Origin: a virus
IMG/VR virus record: IMGVR_UViG_3300032462_000002
Span: 42,871 to 106,870 of that record
Length of the DNA stretch: 64,000 nucleotides
Strand: one strand, 5' to 3'
A program made the translations under genes and the position numbers. The notes below the pieces were generated by a model. The model was given only the letters and a program-made list of their open reading frames with translations. It was not told where the DNA came from and made no database searches. Below, one piece after another: positions 38,813 to 47,629 of this stretch (position 1 is the stretch's first letter; every line of letters starts with the position of its first letter).

Positions 38813-39721
38813 ATGTCAAAAACAGCCCTAGTTACTGGTGCCAGCGGGTTCGTTGGCCATCATCTTTGCAATATACTTTACAACCAAGGTTGGAAAGTTG
38901 TCGCCATAGGAACCAAAGGTGAACATAAACCTTTGTGTCATAAATTCCTCCAGTTTAACTTAGATGGTATCGCATGGGATTTAGTCCCAAAGATAGACGT
39001 TTGTTTTCATCAGGCGGCAAATAATGATACGACGGATATGGACATGGAAAATATGCTCCGGTCGAACCTGACTGCTCCGTCGAATCTATTCTATAGTTTG
39101 GCACGAGAAAAAGGTTGCAAACAATTTGTGTATGCGTCCAGTTGTTCTGTATATGGCAACGAGGCTGTGCCATACAAAGAGAAAGAAACACGATTAGACC
39201 CTTTGAACCCATACGCTCATTCCAAAATGTTGTTTGAGCAATTCGCTGAGAGCTTTGCCCTTGAATACAGCGTCAATCTTATTGGTCTTAGATATTCCAA
39301 TGTTTATGGACCGGGAGAAAGTCACAAGGGGAAGCGATCAAGTATGATAAGCCAATTATTGCAAAAAATGCAACTAGGGGAAAGGCCAAAAATATTCAAA
39401 TTAGGAGAACATTTAAGAGATTGGGTGTACATCGAAGATGTTATAAGTGCCAACATATTGGCAAGCGAATACAAATACTCAAACGTATTCAATGTTGGTT
39501 CAGGAGAAGCCATGAGTTTCAACAACGTAGTTGCTACGTTGAATGCCGAATTGGGATCAAATCTGGAACCAGAGTATATCGACTGTCCATTCTTAGATAC
39601 CTATCAATCACACACATTGCTTGATCTAACGCACTCTAAGGCAAATTTAGGATATAACCCCGAATACGGACCAAAGGCGGGAATCAAACGATTTGTGGAA
39701 GAAATTAGAATCGCTCCTTGA
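38813..39721 (+). CDS. NAD-dependent nucleotide-sugar epimerase/dehydratase (extended SDR)
   Basis: A 302-residue extended short-chain dehydrogenase. TGASGFVG (8-15) binds NAD; the catalytic triad is S110/S112 region with Y134 and K138 in PYAHSK; RYSNVYGPGE and GEHLRDWVYIEDV are the family's sugar-binding segments. Such enzymes isomerise UDP- or dTDP-sugars. It probably supplies sugar donors to the glycosyltransferases at 28875, 42274, 44001 and 52678. AGAGGT precedes the ATG. Confidence 0.94.
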   Translation: MSKTALVTGASGFVGHHLCNILYNQGWKVVAIGTKGEHKPLCHKFLQFNLDGIAWDLVPKIDVCFHQAANNDTTDMDMENMLRSNLTAPSNLFYSLAREKGCKQFVYASSCSVYGNEAVPYKEKETRLDPLNPYAHSKMLFEQFAESFALEYSVNLIGLRYSNVYGPGESHKGKRSSMISQLLQKMQLGERPKIFKLGEHLRDWVYIEDVISANILASEYKYSNVFNVGSGEAMSFNNVVATLNAELGSNLEPEYIDCPFLDTYQSHTLLDLTHSKANLGYNPEYGPKAGIKRFVEEIRIAP

Positions 39722-39896
39722 CTTCTCTTGGTCTGCCAATTGTAGAGTCTTTGTCTATCTTTTCAGAATAGCATCACATACAAAATCAATCAAATTACAA
39801 ACTTTGTATTTGCGACAGAATTCCACGACGACTAATCATAATTCAACCTAACTACAAAAAATTGTTAAATAGCGTTTTGATCCATTGAATTAAAAA

Positions 39897-39922
39897 AAAA
39901 AGTGTCATTTCTGACACTTTTT
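39897..39922. terminator. bidirectional intrinsic terminator
   Basis: AAAAAGTGTCA pairs with TGACACTTTTT with a TTTC loop; serves the convergent epimerase and acidic-protein genes. The rest of 39722-39896 is AT-rich and shows no gene. Confidence 0.88.
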
Positions 39923-39940
39923 GACCCGTTTATATTGATG

Positions 39941-40909
39941 TTACAAATCGCCTATTCTGCTTTGGACAGGGAATCCTGCTTGTCCCGGCTCAGGACGAAC
40001 AGCCTGAGTTAAGTTTTCAGTGTCAACTGGAGTGAACAAGTTTTCGCCATTGCCAGTGCTTTGATATTCAGTCCAACCATCGTTGTACTTCGTATCAGGT
40101 GAACTGCCAGTCATGCTCTTAACACTGTTCCACCATTTTTCGTCATCAGTAGCTTCTTTTTGCATTTTCTTCTTGGATGACTTCTTGGAGTTCTTCTTTG
40201 AGAACATTGGGCCAGCATCGCCCATGCCACCACCGACATCGCCGCCCTTGCCACCGAGCTTGATCTTAGACTTCAGGTCTTCACCTTCATCGTCCCCTTC
40301 ATCATCGCCCATATCTTCGTCGCTGTCGCCTTCTTCGTCCTCGACGCCCATATCCATATCTTGGTCATCTTCTTCAGCGTCTTCTTCATCGTCGCTGTCG
40401 TCGTTATCAGACCACATTTTCTTCTTGGACTTCATCATCTTTTTCTTGGACTTCTTTTTAGAGAAGAGAACTGAGTTCAAGTCTTTCTTGCCCTCGTCGT
40501 CTCCTTCGTCGTCGCCCTCAGCGTCAATGTCATCGCCTTCTTCATCATCCATGTCTTCGTCGCCCATATCGGCACCACACTTGGACTTAGACTTCTTCTT
40601 GGACTTAGCACCACACATATTGCTGAACTTAGGCTTTTCGTCACCGTCATCAGCATCTACATCAACGTCCACATCTGGATCGTCTTTGTCGGACGAAGGC
40701 TCGACCATTTCGCCGTCGCCTGTTTCGTCATCATCATCGCCAAACATTTTCTTTTTGGCTTTCTTCTTTGCCATTTTCTTGGATTCTTCAAGGTCCATGC
40801 CGAAACCGGATGGAGCTTGAATTCCGAGGTTTGATGGGTTGGAAATACCAAGATTGAAACTCGGCAATACAGACTCATTCAGCGTCTTCCACTGTTTGTA
40901 CGTTAGCAT
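39941..40909 (-). CDS. tagged protein with alternating acidic and lysine blocks
   Basis: A 322-residue protein opening MLTYKQWKTLNES, the closest match here to the T4 tag. It alternates acidic runs (DDDDETGDGE, DDEGDDIDAEGDDEGDDEG) with lysine-rich SKKKSKKKMMKSKKK-type blocks, at least four of each, then a ~70-residue ordered end with WWNSVKSMTGSSPDTKYNDGW. Such composition suits DNA condensation or a scaffold/core protein; acidic blocks may buffer charge during assembly. A CATATATAG element lies in the promoter. Confidence 0.78.
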   Translation of the reverse strand: MLTYKQWKTLNESVLPSFNLGISNPSNLGIQAPSGFGMDLEESKKMAKKKAKKKMFGDDDDETGDGEMVEPSSDKDDPDVDVDVDADDGDEKPKFSNMCGAKSKKKSKSKCGADMGDEDMDDEEGDDIDAEGDDEGDDEGKKDLNSVLFSKKKSKKKMMKSKKKMWSDNDDSDDEEDAEEDDQDMDMGVEDEEGDSDEDMGDDEGDDEGEDLKSKIKLGGKGGDVGGGMGDAGPMFSKKNSKKSSKKKMQKEATDDEKWWNSVKSMTGSSPDTKYNDGWTEYQSTGNGENLFTPVDTENLTQAVRPEPGQAGFPVQSRIGDL

Positions 40910-40984
40910 AATTATTCCTCTTTCGATCTAAACGGGTTAAATCTATATATGTCAGGCTCCAAATCTTTTCCAAAGGAACGGGAA

Positions 40985-41806
40985 ATGAAAAAAATACTTC
41001 TCGCCTTGGCTTTCTTCGGTGCATTAGCGTATTTGTATTGGGTTTTGACAACACCGAGAATAACGCCGGTTTATCTATCCCCCACAGATCAAATATCTAA
41101 GCAAGAAAAGCCACAGCCAATTCATGAGATTTACGATATTATCAAAGTAATCAACGATAGAAGCTCAAAGATCAAGAGCCTTTATATTGACGAAATGCCT
41201 ATTCGTCTTCAACAAGGCAACATGACCGCCAAGGTATATGGTGAGTTAGCAATGGAAAAAGAAAAGAACTTCCGATTAAAGGTGACACACCGATTGACCG
41301 GAAAAGAGATGGATATTGGGTCAAATAAGAGTCATTTTTGGTTCTGGTCCAAACGCATGACCCCACCCTCTCTGCACTTTGCAAAGCATGAAGACCTTGA
41401 CAAAACGATGCTGCGAACCGCCCTAAATCCATCCTGGATGATGGAATCCCTCAATATAAGTCCGGTCAACACAGAAAACATTGAAATCGCCAAATTCAAA
41501 GACTTTTGGGCAACCATTCAACCCAGAACAAGTAGTACCGGCGAAAAAGTCACAGTTGTTACGTTGATCCATCCTACTCAAAAAGTAATTGTTGGAAGAT
41601 ATTTGTATAATCAAGACGGAAAATTGATCGCCAGCACTGAGTATCAGGACTTTTCCAGTGCCATTCCTCGAAAGATATTTATCATCTGGTATGAGGAAGG
41701 AATAACTTTGGATTGGGATTTATCTGGAGTACAAACAAATGTGGGCATCAATCCACAATTCTGGGTGATGCCCGACATGAAAAACAAAATAGACATGGGA
41801 AAATAG
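40985..41806 (+). CDS. exported/lipid-binding LolA-like protein
   Basis: A 273-residue protein from the ATG at 40985 behind AAAGGAACG. A single N-terminal hydrophobic helix (4-22, ILLALAFFGALAYLYWVL) is followed by a LolA/LolB-like beta domain: SSKIKSLYIDEMPIRLQQG, LAMEKEKNFRLKVTH, DIGSNKSHFWFWSKR and a later GITLDWDLSGVQTN. Similar proteins are widespread in Planctomycetes, hinting at the host. It is possibly involved in passage through the host envelope. Confidence 0.75.
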   Translation: MKKILLALAFFGALAYLYWVLTTPRITPVYLSPTDQISKQEKPQPIHEIYDIIKVINDRSSKIKSLYIDEMPIRLQQGNMTAKVYGELAMEKEKNFRLKVTHRLTGKEMDIGSNKSHFWFWSKRMTPPSLHFAKHEDLDKTMLRTALNPSWMMESLNISPVNTENIEIAKFKDFWATIQPRTSSTGEKVTVVTLIHPTQKVIVGRYLYNQDGKLIASTEYQDFSSAIPRKIFIIWYEEGITLDWDLSGVQTNVGINPQFWVMPDMKNKIDMGK

Positions 41807-42040
41807 TTACTTGTTGAGTGCCTTTCTGATGGCATCTCGTCTAATCGCCTGTGTCTTGCGACGTTCGGCACTCAATCCAGCAGCATTAGTCTGCTGTGGA
41901 GGCGCTGCGGCTTGCGCACGAAGCTGAGTTGGTGTAGGACCAGCAGCTATGCCGCCTGATGTTGAACGAACAGATGTGCTAGGACGAAGAACTGGTCCGT
42001 TTCTACTTCCGCCTCTATTTTTAGTGCATCCACATGCCAT
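41807..42040 (-). CDS. CGC-motif small protein, copy 1
   Basis: A 77-residue Ala/Arg-rich protein from the ATG at 42040 (GAGGT upstream), MACGCTKNRGGSRNG. It has a C-G-C head like the KGCGCGSTN of the next gene and an end RRKTQAIRRDAIRKAL. The two look like a diverged pair of small proteins, perhaps metal-binding or virion-associated. It overlaps nothing on its strand; its 3' end abuts the LolA-like stop. Confidence 0.55.
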   Translation of the reverse strand: MACGCTKNRGGSRNGPVLRPSTSVRSTSGGIAAGPTPTQLRAQAAAPPQQTNAAGLSAERRKTQAIRRDAIRKALNK

Positions 42041-42048
42041 AGTTGACC

Positions 42049-42234
42049 TCACATGAAATAACGTGTATTGGTTTTATAGATCGAGTTTTTTCTTTGATTT
42101 GTCTTTTGAATACGACTAATCAACCTTTGTTGCTGCTCGGTCAATGGTGGATTTGTTGCAAGATTAGTGCTTCCGCAACCACAACCTTTCGGTTTCTCTT
42201 CTGGTTTGTCGCTTGGTACTTGCAATTCATCCAT
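42049..42234 (-). CDS. CGC-motif small protein, copy 2
   Basis: A 61-residue protein, MDELQVPSDKPEEKPKGCGCGS, whose ATG lies 4 bp after an ATAAATA element (42239-42245 read on the minus strand). The Cys-Gly-Cys centre and QQQRLISRIQKTNQRKN helix relate it to the gene 8 bp downstream. Function unknown; coupling and shared motif suggest a joint role. Confidence 0.5.
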   Translation of the reverse strand: MDELQVPSDKPEEKPKGCGCGSTNLATNPPLTEQQQRLISRIQKTNQRKNSIYKTNTRYFM

Positions 42235-42273
42235 ACTCTATTTATGAATGAGCAACCAAAAAGGATTTCCAAT

Positions 42274-43758
42274 ATGTTTACAGAAGACGATGTTTTGAAG
42301 TTGATTGAAAAAGCAATCGAAGCTGCATTCAAAAAGTTTAAGGCGGGATGCTATCAGGACGCCGAAATAATACTCAATCAAACCATTAAAGTCTTTCCTA
42401 CAGAAATTCACGCATTGCAATTGATGGGTCTTGTAAAACACAATCTTGGCAAATTCACAGAAGCCATCGACATCTTCAACAAAACAATAGAAATTGCTCC
42501 CAACGATCCAGAAAACTATAACAACATAGGTTTGTGTTATTCAAACAATGGAAAATACGATGCTGCAATTGAAATGCTAAAAAAGGCCATCGAACTAAAT
42601 CCAACTTGCGCCTACATGCACAGCAACCTGGGGCTTCAACACAGAAACATCAATAATCTCGATTCCGCTATCGAATGTTTCCAAAAATCACTTTCTATCG
42701 AAGAGAGTGATTTAACCTGGGGCATGTTAGGTGGATGCTACGGGGAAAAACGTCATTTAGACGACGCTGAAAGGTGTTTCAAAAAGTCGATTGAAATCAA
42801 CCCAAACTTTGCTGGTGGCCATGTAGACTTGGCAAACGTATATCACTTAAAAGGCGAGTGGGATAAGGCTTGGGAAGAATACGAATGGCGATATGAAGTA
42901 TTTGAACAACTTAAAGTATGGAAAAATCTCTATGACCCAAGCAAGACATGGAATGGCGAACCACTTGATGGCAAGACTATAATCGTTCATGGAGAACAAG
43001 GTCACGGTGATACCATTCAGTTCTTCAGATACATCCATCATTTGAAAGCTCGTGTCATATTACACTGTTCAAATGATTTGGCTTCTATTTTTGCTGGTCA
43101 TGTAGATGAGATTTACACAAATGAACCTAGTGAAACTAAAACAGAACAATTGCCAGTTCACGACTACCACTGTTCTATTTTGAGTTTGCCTTATCTTCTA
43201 AAACTGAAAGCGATACCGCCTTTCTCATTGAAGATTGACAAAAGTATAAATCTTGATGGTTACTCTAATCTAATGAAGATCGGCATTGTTTGGGCGGGAA
43301 ATCCACAACATCCAAACGACGCCAATCGCTCCTGCCATCTGAAACATTTTCGTGAGATTCATGATATTCCTGGCGTTAAATTGTTTAGCTTAGTCAAGGA
43401 CATACGACCTCGCATCTACCGCTTTAACGCCAATCCAATTGATCTCACCGAAGAAACTGAGGACATGAAAATTGTGGATATGGCACCAATGATGGAAACA
43501 TTCAGAGACACAGCAGAAGTCATCAATTCTCTCGATTTAGTGATTACTGTAGACACATCTGTTCTGCATCTCGCCGGATCAATGGGAAAACCGACCTGGG
43601 CCTTATTGCCGTGGACTTGTGACTGGAGATGGGGTTCAGGAGAAGAAACAATATGGTATCCGAGCGTTCGGATATTTCGCCAACCGTCCAAAGGCGATTG
43701 GCAGTCAGTATTTTCAAACATCAAAAAAGAGATTTACAATGAACAACGATTATGTTGA
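42274..43758 (+). CDS. TPR-glycosyltransferase
   Basis: A 494-residue protein; of several in-frame starts I choose the ATG at 42274, preceded by AAAAAGGA. Residues ~1-225 hold about six tetratricopeptide repeats (AIDIFNKTIEIAPNDPENYNN, shown in part). The C-terminal half is a GT9-like glycosyltransferase: WNGEPLDGKTIIVHGEQGHGD, IGIVWAGNPQHPNDANRSC and DTSVLHLAGSMGKPTWALLP. TPR-transferases commonly glycosylate proteins or O-antigen-like glycans. It overlaps the next gene by 20 bp. Confidence 0.9.
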   Translation: MFTEDDVLKLIEKAIEAAFKKFKAGCYQDAEIILNQTIKVFPTEIHALQLMGLVKHNLGKFTEAIDIFNKTIEIAPNDPENYNNIGLCYSNNGKYDAAIEMLKKAIELNPTCAYMHSNLGLQHRNINNLDSAIECFQKSLSIEESDLTWGMLGGCYGEKRHLDDAERCFKKSIEINPNFAGGHVDLANVYHLKGEWDKAWEEYEWRYEVFEQLKVWKNLYDPSKTWNGEPLDGKTIIVHGEQGHGDTIQFFRYIHHLKARVILHCSNDLASIFAGHVDEIYTNEPSETKTEQLPVHDYHCSILSLPYLLKLKAIPPFSLKIDKSINLDGYSNLMKIGIVWAGNPQHPNDANRSCHLKHFREIHDIPGVKLFSLVKDIRPRIYRFNANPIDLTEETEDMKIVDMAPMMETFRDTAEVINSLDLVITVDTSVLHLAGSMGKPTWALLPWTCDWRWGSGEETIWYPSVRIFRQPSKGDWQSVFSNIKKEIYNEQRLC

Positions 43759-44011
43759 GAAGAATTTAGTTTACCAAGATCAGGTGCAACAAATTGCAAA
43801 GCTGGTATTTCACGCCTTCTATTATGATGAAGAAGAAAAATTCAATGCTTCATCACCTGAAGTTTACGAAAAAGAAGTCATCAGTGATTTGTTACCGATG
43901 TCAGATAAGATTTTTCAATTCTTTGGAACTGCGGACGAAGCGAAGAAAGCAATTCGCTTCCTACATACAGTAAATCCAATTAAGGCCAAGGAAATATTTG
44001 ATGAACTGTAA
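43739..44011 (+). CDS. small helical unknown, 90 aa
   Basis: A 90-residue protein from the ATG at 43739, inside the end of the TPR-transferase gene. The sequence, MNNDYVEKNLVYQDQVQQIA, is acidic and helical with KEVISDLLPMSDKIFQFFG. No known domain. It overlaps the following transferase by 11 bp, giving a three-gene coupled glycan module. Confidence 0.6.
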   Translation: MNNDYVEKNLVYQDQVQQIAKLVFHAFYYDEEEKFNASSPEVYEKEVISDLLPMSDKIFQFFGTADEAKKAIRFLHTVNPIKAKEIFDEL

Positions 44012-44846
44012 AATCTTCTACAGGATTAGCAGCAATAGCCTGTCTAAGCCAAAACTGCCTGGGGCCAACAAGCTCCGTTGCTTGGACAACTTCATTAGCG
44101 TATTTGGTCCTGAAATAAACGTCCTGGCAGACAATTGCGATCCAGATATATTGGGCGAACTTGAACGCCGTCATTTACGCACTTTGGACACGGATTATGG
44201 AAACGCCCAATCGTTTTTGCATACATTGTCTGAGGTTAAATATTGTTCAGACGATACAGTGGTCTATTTTGTAGAAGATGATTACCTTCATTTGCCGACA
44301 TCTCGCACACTTCTTGAAGAAGGCATTGATTCTGGAGCCGATTACGTCAGTCTGTATGACCACCCGGACAAATATGGTCCGTTATATGATGGAGGCGAAA
44401 CATCCAAGGTATTTCGCACAGCGTCATCTCATTGGAGAACTTCCATATCCACTTGCATGACATTTGCAGCAACAGCGAGCGTGCTAAAGACGGACATGGA
44501 AACATGGCAGAAATGGTGCCAAGGTGCAAACCCCGACGATCATGGTGCCTTTTGTGATTTGAATGCCCAAGGTCGAAAATTGGCAGTATCCATTCCGGGG
44601 GCTGAGTGTCACACAGATTTGAACTATTCGACAATCATTGGAGAGAATTGGATCGAGCCGTGGGCAATCCAGATGATGCTAAAAAATATAGAGCAAAGCA
44701 TATACAAGTCATATGATGCCGATGCTATTGATGCAATGGAAGAAATACTTCATCACCAAAGAGAGCAACATAACGACTTGTCTAAATTGGTATTGATTTC
44801 AGAAATTGAAAGTCACAGCAAAAAGAAAAAAGCGAGTAAACTGTGA
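44001..44846 (+). CDS. glycosyltransferase-like protein with DD motif
   Basis: A 281-residue protein from the ATG at 44001 (an in-frame TTG at 43998 is the alternative). VVYFVEDDYLHLPTSRTLLEEG (shown in part) at about 88-100 is an acidic E-D-D site as in GT-A enzymes; SLYDHPDKYGPLY and WRTSISTCMTFAA follow. It resembles the gene at 10621 at the metal site. A basic KKKKASKL end is embedded in the terminator hairpin. Third gene of the TPR-transferase module. Confidence 0.65.
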   Translation: MNCKIFYRISSNSLSKPKLPGANKLRCLDNFISVFGPEINVLADNCDPDILGELERRHLRTLDTDYGNAQSFLHTLSEVKYCSDDTVVYFVEDDYLHLPTSRTLLEEGIDSGADYVSLYDHPDKYGPLYDGGETSKVFRTASSHWRTSISTCMTFAATASVLKTDMETWQKWCQGANPDDHGAFCDLNAQGRKLAVSIPGAECHTDLNYSTIIGENWIEPWAIQMMLKNIEQSIYKSYDADAIDAMEEILHHQREQHNDLSKLVLISEIESHSKKKKASKL

Positions 44847-44861
44847 TGTTTACTCGCTTTC
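44827..44861 (+). terminator. stop-overlapping hairpin
   Basis: AGCGAGTAAAC pairs with GTTTACTCGCT around 6 nt; the stop codon of the 44001 gene lies in the loop. U-content downstream is low, so termination is moderate. Confidence 0.7.
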
Positions 44862-44887
44862 AGAAGTGATTTCAACAAGCTCAGTAA

Positions 44888-45232
44888 TTACGACTGAGTG
44901 GTTGTCGATGCAGAAGACTTGCTCTTGGCCGGAGCCTTGACAGAAGTGACCTTCTTAGAAGCGGCAGACTTCTTTGCAGCTTTCTTCAGCGTTGCGGTTG
45001 CAGGAGTCGCAGTCTTGCTGCTGTCGCTGACATCAACATCAGTGAAGCCCAGAGATTTGGCTAGATTGCGTGCAGCGCCGCTGACTGCGGACTTTGTAGG
45101 GAACTGTGTGCTACCATCACTACGACGAGCCAACTTGGTTGGCTTGAGTCCAGCGATGCTGACGGTTCCTTCATAATAATCACCAGCATCGCTCTTGCGG
45201 CTGGCTACTCGGACAGAGAGAGTGTTGCTCAT
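44888..45232 (-). CDS. basic histone H1-like tail protein, 114 aa
   Basis: A 114-residue protein. The first ~65 residues form a small domain (VRVASRKSDAGDYYEGTVSIAG); the rest is an Ala/Lys/Ser/Thr tail with KKAAKKSAASKKVTSVKAPAK, like histone H1 C-terminal tails that bind and condense DNA. No N-terminal tag. It may cover phage DNA in the cell or head. A stretch of T-rich DNA (45240-45330) precedes it without a clear promoter. Confidence 0.78.
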   Translation of the reverse strand: MSNTLSVRVASRKSDAGDYYEGTVSIAGLKPTKLARRSDGSTQFPTKSAVSGAARNLAKSLGFTDVDVSDSSKTATPATATLKKAAKKSAASKKVTSVKAPAKSKSSASTTTQS

Positions 45233-45329
45233 TCGGGTTCGTACCTTTCTTTCATGAAATAAGTCTGTATAGATTCCCAGACGTTAGGGAATTCTATATT
45301 CAACATAGTAGTCAGTCAATATCTTTCGC

Positions 45330-46028
45330 TTATTTTTTTGCTTTCAAATCATCAAAGACAAAGTTTCTCATCTTGTCCAAGCTGCACATCTTTGGCTCGA
45401 CGACCCCTGTGTTGGCAAGAGTCGGGATCAACATGCGACGATCAGCCGGTCGAAATCGCTTGCGATAAAATCCATCGACCGCATCTTTATATTTCAAAAA
45501 CAAAGAGGACATGCTCACGCCTGGAGTTGTTTCTGACAAGTTGAAAGTCGTCAAAATACTCACGATGGTTTTCATGACTTCATCTATGTGTATTTTCTTT
45601 TTGCTTTTGCCGATCCTGGAGAAGTTCAAGAACCAGAGCATGGTATCAGGATCGTATAAAAACAACGGGTTCACCAAACCGGCGTGGCAATGAGCGTCGA
45701 TATAATCCTCAATTTGAGAAATCCAGAGTTTTTGACCATTGTTGGCTTGGATATAGTTCTGAAAATAGAAGTACCCAATTATGCTCCGAAAGCTCAAAAT
45801 CAAGACATCTCGGTTTCCCTTGTTGTTTAAGCCATGCCGAAGACAAAAGGAACAGTAAAAATTTCCTGGACCGGAGAGCCTATCTATAAGCGATGATTGG
45901 ACACTAGCGGTTTCGCAGTTCTTTTCGCAAAAGAAGCATTTACGAAAAACTTTGTCCGATAGCTCTCCTGAAAGGGTGGCTGGGATCGGTTTGAGCCGAA
46001 CTTGGCTTATAGAAAGTTTTTCAGACAT
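45330..46028 (-). CDS. zinc-binding unknown protein, 232 aa
   Basis: A 232-residue protein with a C-F-F-C-x(3)-C ... Y-C-S-F-C-L-R-H zinc site (residues ~31-62), then an all-alpha body with FRSIIGYFYFQNYIQANNGQK and a basic end RFRPADRRMLIPTLANTG. I have seen this layout in other huge phages but know no function. The paired cysteine clusters suggest DNA or RNA binding, perhaps as a late transcription factor (speculative). Confidence 0.72.
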   Translation of the reverse strand: MSEKLSISQVRLKPIPATLSGELSDKVFRKCFFCEKNCETASVQSSLIDRLSGPGNFYCSFCLRHGLNNKGNRDVLILSFRSIIGYFYFQNYIQANNGQKLWISQIEDYIDAHCHAGLVNPLFLYDPDTMLWFLNFSRIGKSKKKIHIDEVMKTIVSILTTFNLSETTPGVSMSSLFLKYKDAVDGFYRKRFRPADRRMLIPTLANTGVVEPKMCSLDKMRNFVFDDLKAKK

Positions 46029-46114
46029 CGTTTATTCACCGAAATTTGTAAAAGCTCGCATACATAATAAGAAGCGAGTGAACTCTACTCAATCACCAGA
46101 ACGAGGAAAAAAAT

Positions 46115-46339
46115 ATGAAGACATTTATTCAATGGGCAGGCGAAGTCAAGAAAGAACTGCCTCTGTACATGCAAGACGAAAATACAAAGCGTGCTGGTAT
46201 TGCACATTGGGCTTACCCGGACGCATACGTCCGTCAGCAGTATCCAGATGCTTATTTCATGCCTCACGCCGCTGATGCTCTACAGAAAATGGGAAAACAT
46301 CAGCCAAGTCGCAAGGCTCCTGCTGATAGCTCTTGGTAA
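46115..46339 (+). CDS. small tagged protein, 74 aa
   Basis: A 74-residue protein, MKTFIQWAGEVKKELP, strongly resembling the T4 tag in its first four residues. The rest is short and Tyr/Ala/Pro-rich with AYPDAYVRQQYPDAYFMPHAA, a repeat of YPDAY. Behind GAGGAAAAAA. Among the best candidates for a packaged internal protein. Confidence 0.7.
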   Translation: MKTFIQWAGEVKKELPLYMQDENTKRAGIAHWAYPDAYVRQQYPDAYFMPHAADALQKMGKHQPSRKAPADSSW

Positions 46340-46413
46340 GTAACAAACCCGCTGCTACTCTGGTCTGAAAAGACAATTGAGCATTAAGGGCGGGTAGACA
46401 TTTACCTTTAGTT

Positions 46414-46448
46414 AAAAAACCCCTGCCTTTATTGGCGGGGGTTTTTGT
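46414..46448. terminator. bidirectional intrinsic terminator
   Basis: AAAAACCCCTGCC pairs with GGCGGGGGTTTTT (one G-U); convergent genes end at 46339 and 46450. Confidence 0.9.
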
Positions 46449-46449
46449 T

Positions 46450-46785
46450 TTAGCCCTTAACTTTGTTGATGCGGTCGTTGTGATCCTTGGCAGTAATCGA
46501 CTCTTCTTCAACTGGAAGCATTTCGGGACATCTTTCCCAATAACCCCATTGATCTTCATTTTGTGGGTTTTGGAAGACCATGCCCTTCTTCCAATACTTA
46601 TTCAATATTTCATCGACCCGCTCCTTGGACAACTTTGATTCCTTGGAAAGTTGAGCGGTTGATCGCCATTGCCATTTGATGCTGCGAGCCAAAGCGATAA
46701 AAAATCCTTGTTCCTCGTCGCCCTCTTTGGTGCCTTGGGGATACACTGAAGTCCATTTGGGCGGTGTCTTTGTTTTATTCTTCAT
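46450..46785 (-). CDS. winged-helix protein, 111 aa
   Basis: A 111-residue protein from the ATG at 46785 behind CGGAGTC; a longer frame to 46851 lacks a ribosome-binding site. It has FFIALARSIKWQWRSTAQLSK, a recognition-helix-like KLSKERVDEILNKY, and a wing MVFQNPQNEDQWGYWERC: a winged-helix DNA-binding fold. It neighbours the gene for a 172-residue unknown on the other strand and the AAA+ gene. Possible regulator of that module. Confidence 0.72.
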   Translation of the reverse strand: MKNKTKTPPKWTSVYPQGTKEGDEEQGFFIALARSIKWQWRSTAQLSKESKLSKERVDEILNKYWKKGMVFQNPQNEDQWGYWERCPEMLPVEEESITAKDHNDRINKVKG

Positions 46786-46890
46786 GATTGACTCCGAAAA
46801 AAATGGCGAGATTGCCATACTATAATAATGAGGTATTTGGAGAAAATCCAACCCTTTGAATTATATACTCTGCTTAAAAGGAAATGCCAA

Positions 46891-47409
46891 ATGAGAAATT
46901 CACCAAGATTGAATCGTTTTGAGAAGCGAACAATGCACGCCGAGAAGCTGAAGAACGACATGAGCGGCACAGGCGTCTACGTGTATGAGAACAATACTGA
47001 GGGTGATTTGAAGCTGCCGAAGCCGACAGATTCAGGGGTCCGTCAGATTTCTCCAAAAAACAAACCTGGATGTCGATTCCAGGGAGACAGTTACTATCTA
47101 CAATGGGTTGGTTCGCCAATGAATCTACTCAAGCTGGTTGAAGAAGTGGTTCCAAAGATGACTCATGTGGAACTAATGGAACACCGAGCCAAACAAGAAC
47201 AATTACTGGAGGAAGAAGCTATGGCAAATGAGCGACAACTATTGCTAGACCAACCTGATTGCATCACTCATCACGGCAAGATCGAGAGAGTGGTCACAGA
47301 ACCGGGCCAGCAACCGATCAACGACAATACGGACCTTTCTCAGAAGAAACCTGCCGAGGTTCTTTTGACGGAAGACCCATTGGATGGCATTGAGATTATC
47401 CTGGGCTAA
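46891..47409 (+). CDS. unknown protein preceding the AAA+ gene, 172 aa
   Basis: A 172-residue protein from the ATG at 46891, behind AAAAGGA. The first ~30 residues are basic (MRNSPRLNRFEKRTMHAEKL), then GTGVYVYENNTEGDLKLPK, a beta unit with CRFQGDSYYLQWVG, and a long helix with MEHRAKQEQLLEEEAMANE. No known domain. It is followed by a terminator and the AAA+ ATPase promoter, so it is independently transcribed. Confidence 0.68.
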   Translation: MRNSPRLNRFEKRTMHAEKLKNDMSGTGVYVYENNTEGDLKLPKPTDSGVRQISPKNKPGCRFQGDSYYLQWVGSPMNLLKLVEEVVPKMTHVELMEHRAKQEQLLEEEAMANERQLLLDQPDCITHHGKIERVVTEPGQQPINDNTDLSQKKPAEVLLTEDPLDGIEIILG

Positions 47410-47437
47410 ACCCACACGTCAATACAAACAACGACTA

Positions 47438-47466
47438 CAGCACCCGAATATCGGGTGCTGTTTTTA
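47438..47466 (+). terminator. intrinsic terminator
   Basis: CAGCACCCGA pairs with TCGGGTGCTG around ATA, followed by TTTTTA. Confidence 0.93.
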
Positions 47467-47478
47467 TTTACAGCCGAT

Positions 47479-47507
47479 TTTACAAGTCCCTGTCTCCGTG
47501 GTATGAT
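47479..47507 (+). promoter_or_regulatory. sigma70-like promoter
   Basis: TTTACA, exactly 17 bp, TATGAT, in front of the AAA+ gene; leader of about 115 nt to the ATG at 47630. Confidence 0.65.
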
Positions 47508-47629
47508 CCGAATCACAGCGTGTTTTGCCAAAATATTCACGCATGAAAAATTTGACGACAGGTCGAACCAAACGATCTCGAATCTCTCTAGGCATTTGAT
47601 CGGTCGTCACTCAAATCTGTGGAGCAACC

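Noticed and set aside
40083-40820. 245-aa plus-strand ORF, Ser/Pro-rich
   Set aside because: It is the antisense shadow of the acidic/lysine-block gene; its composition follows from the GAC/GAA/AAG codons of the real gene.
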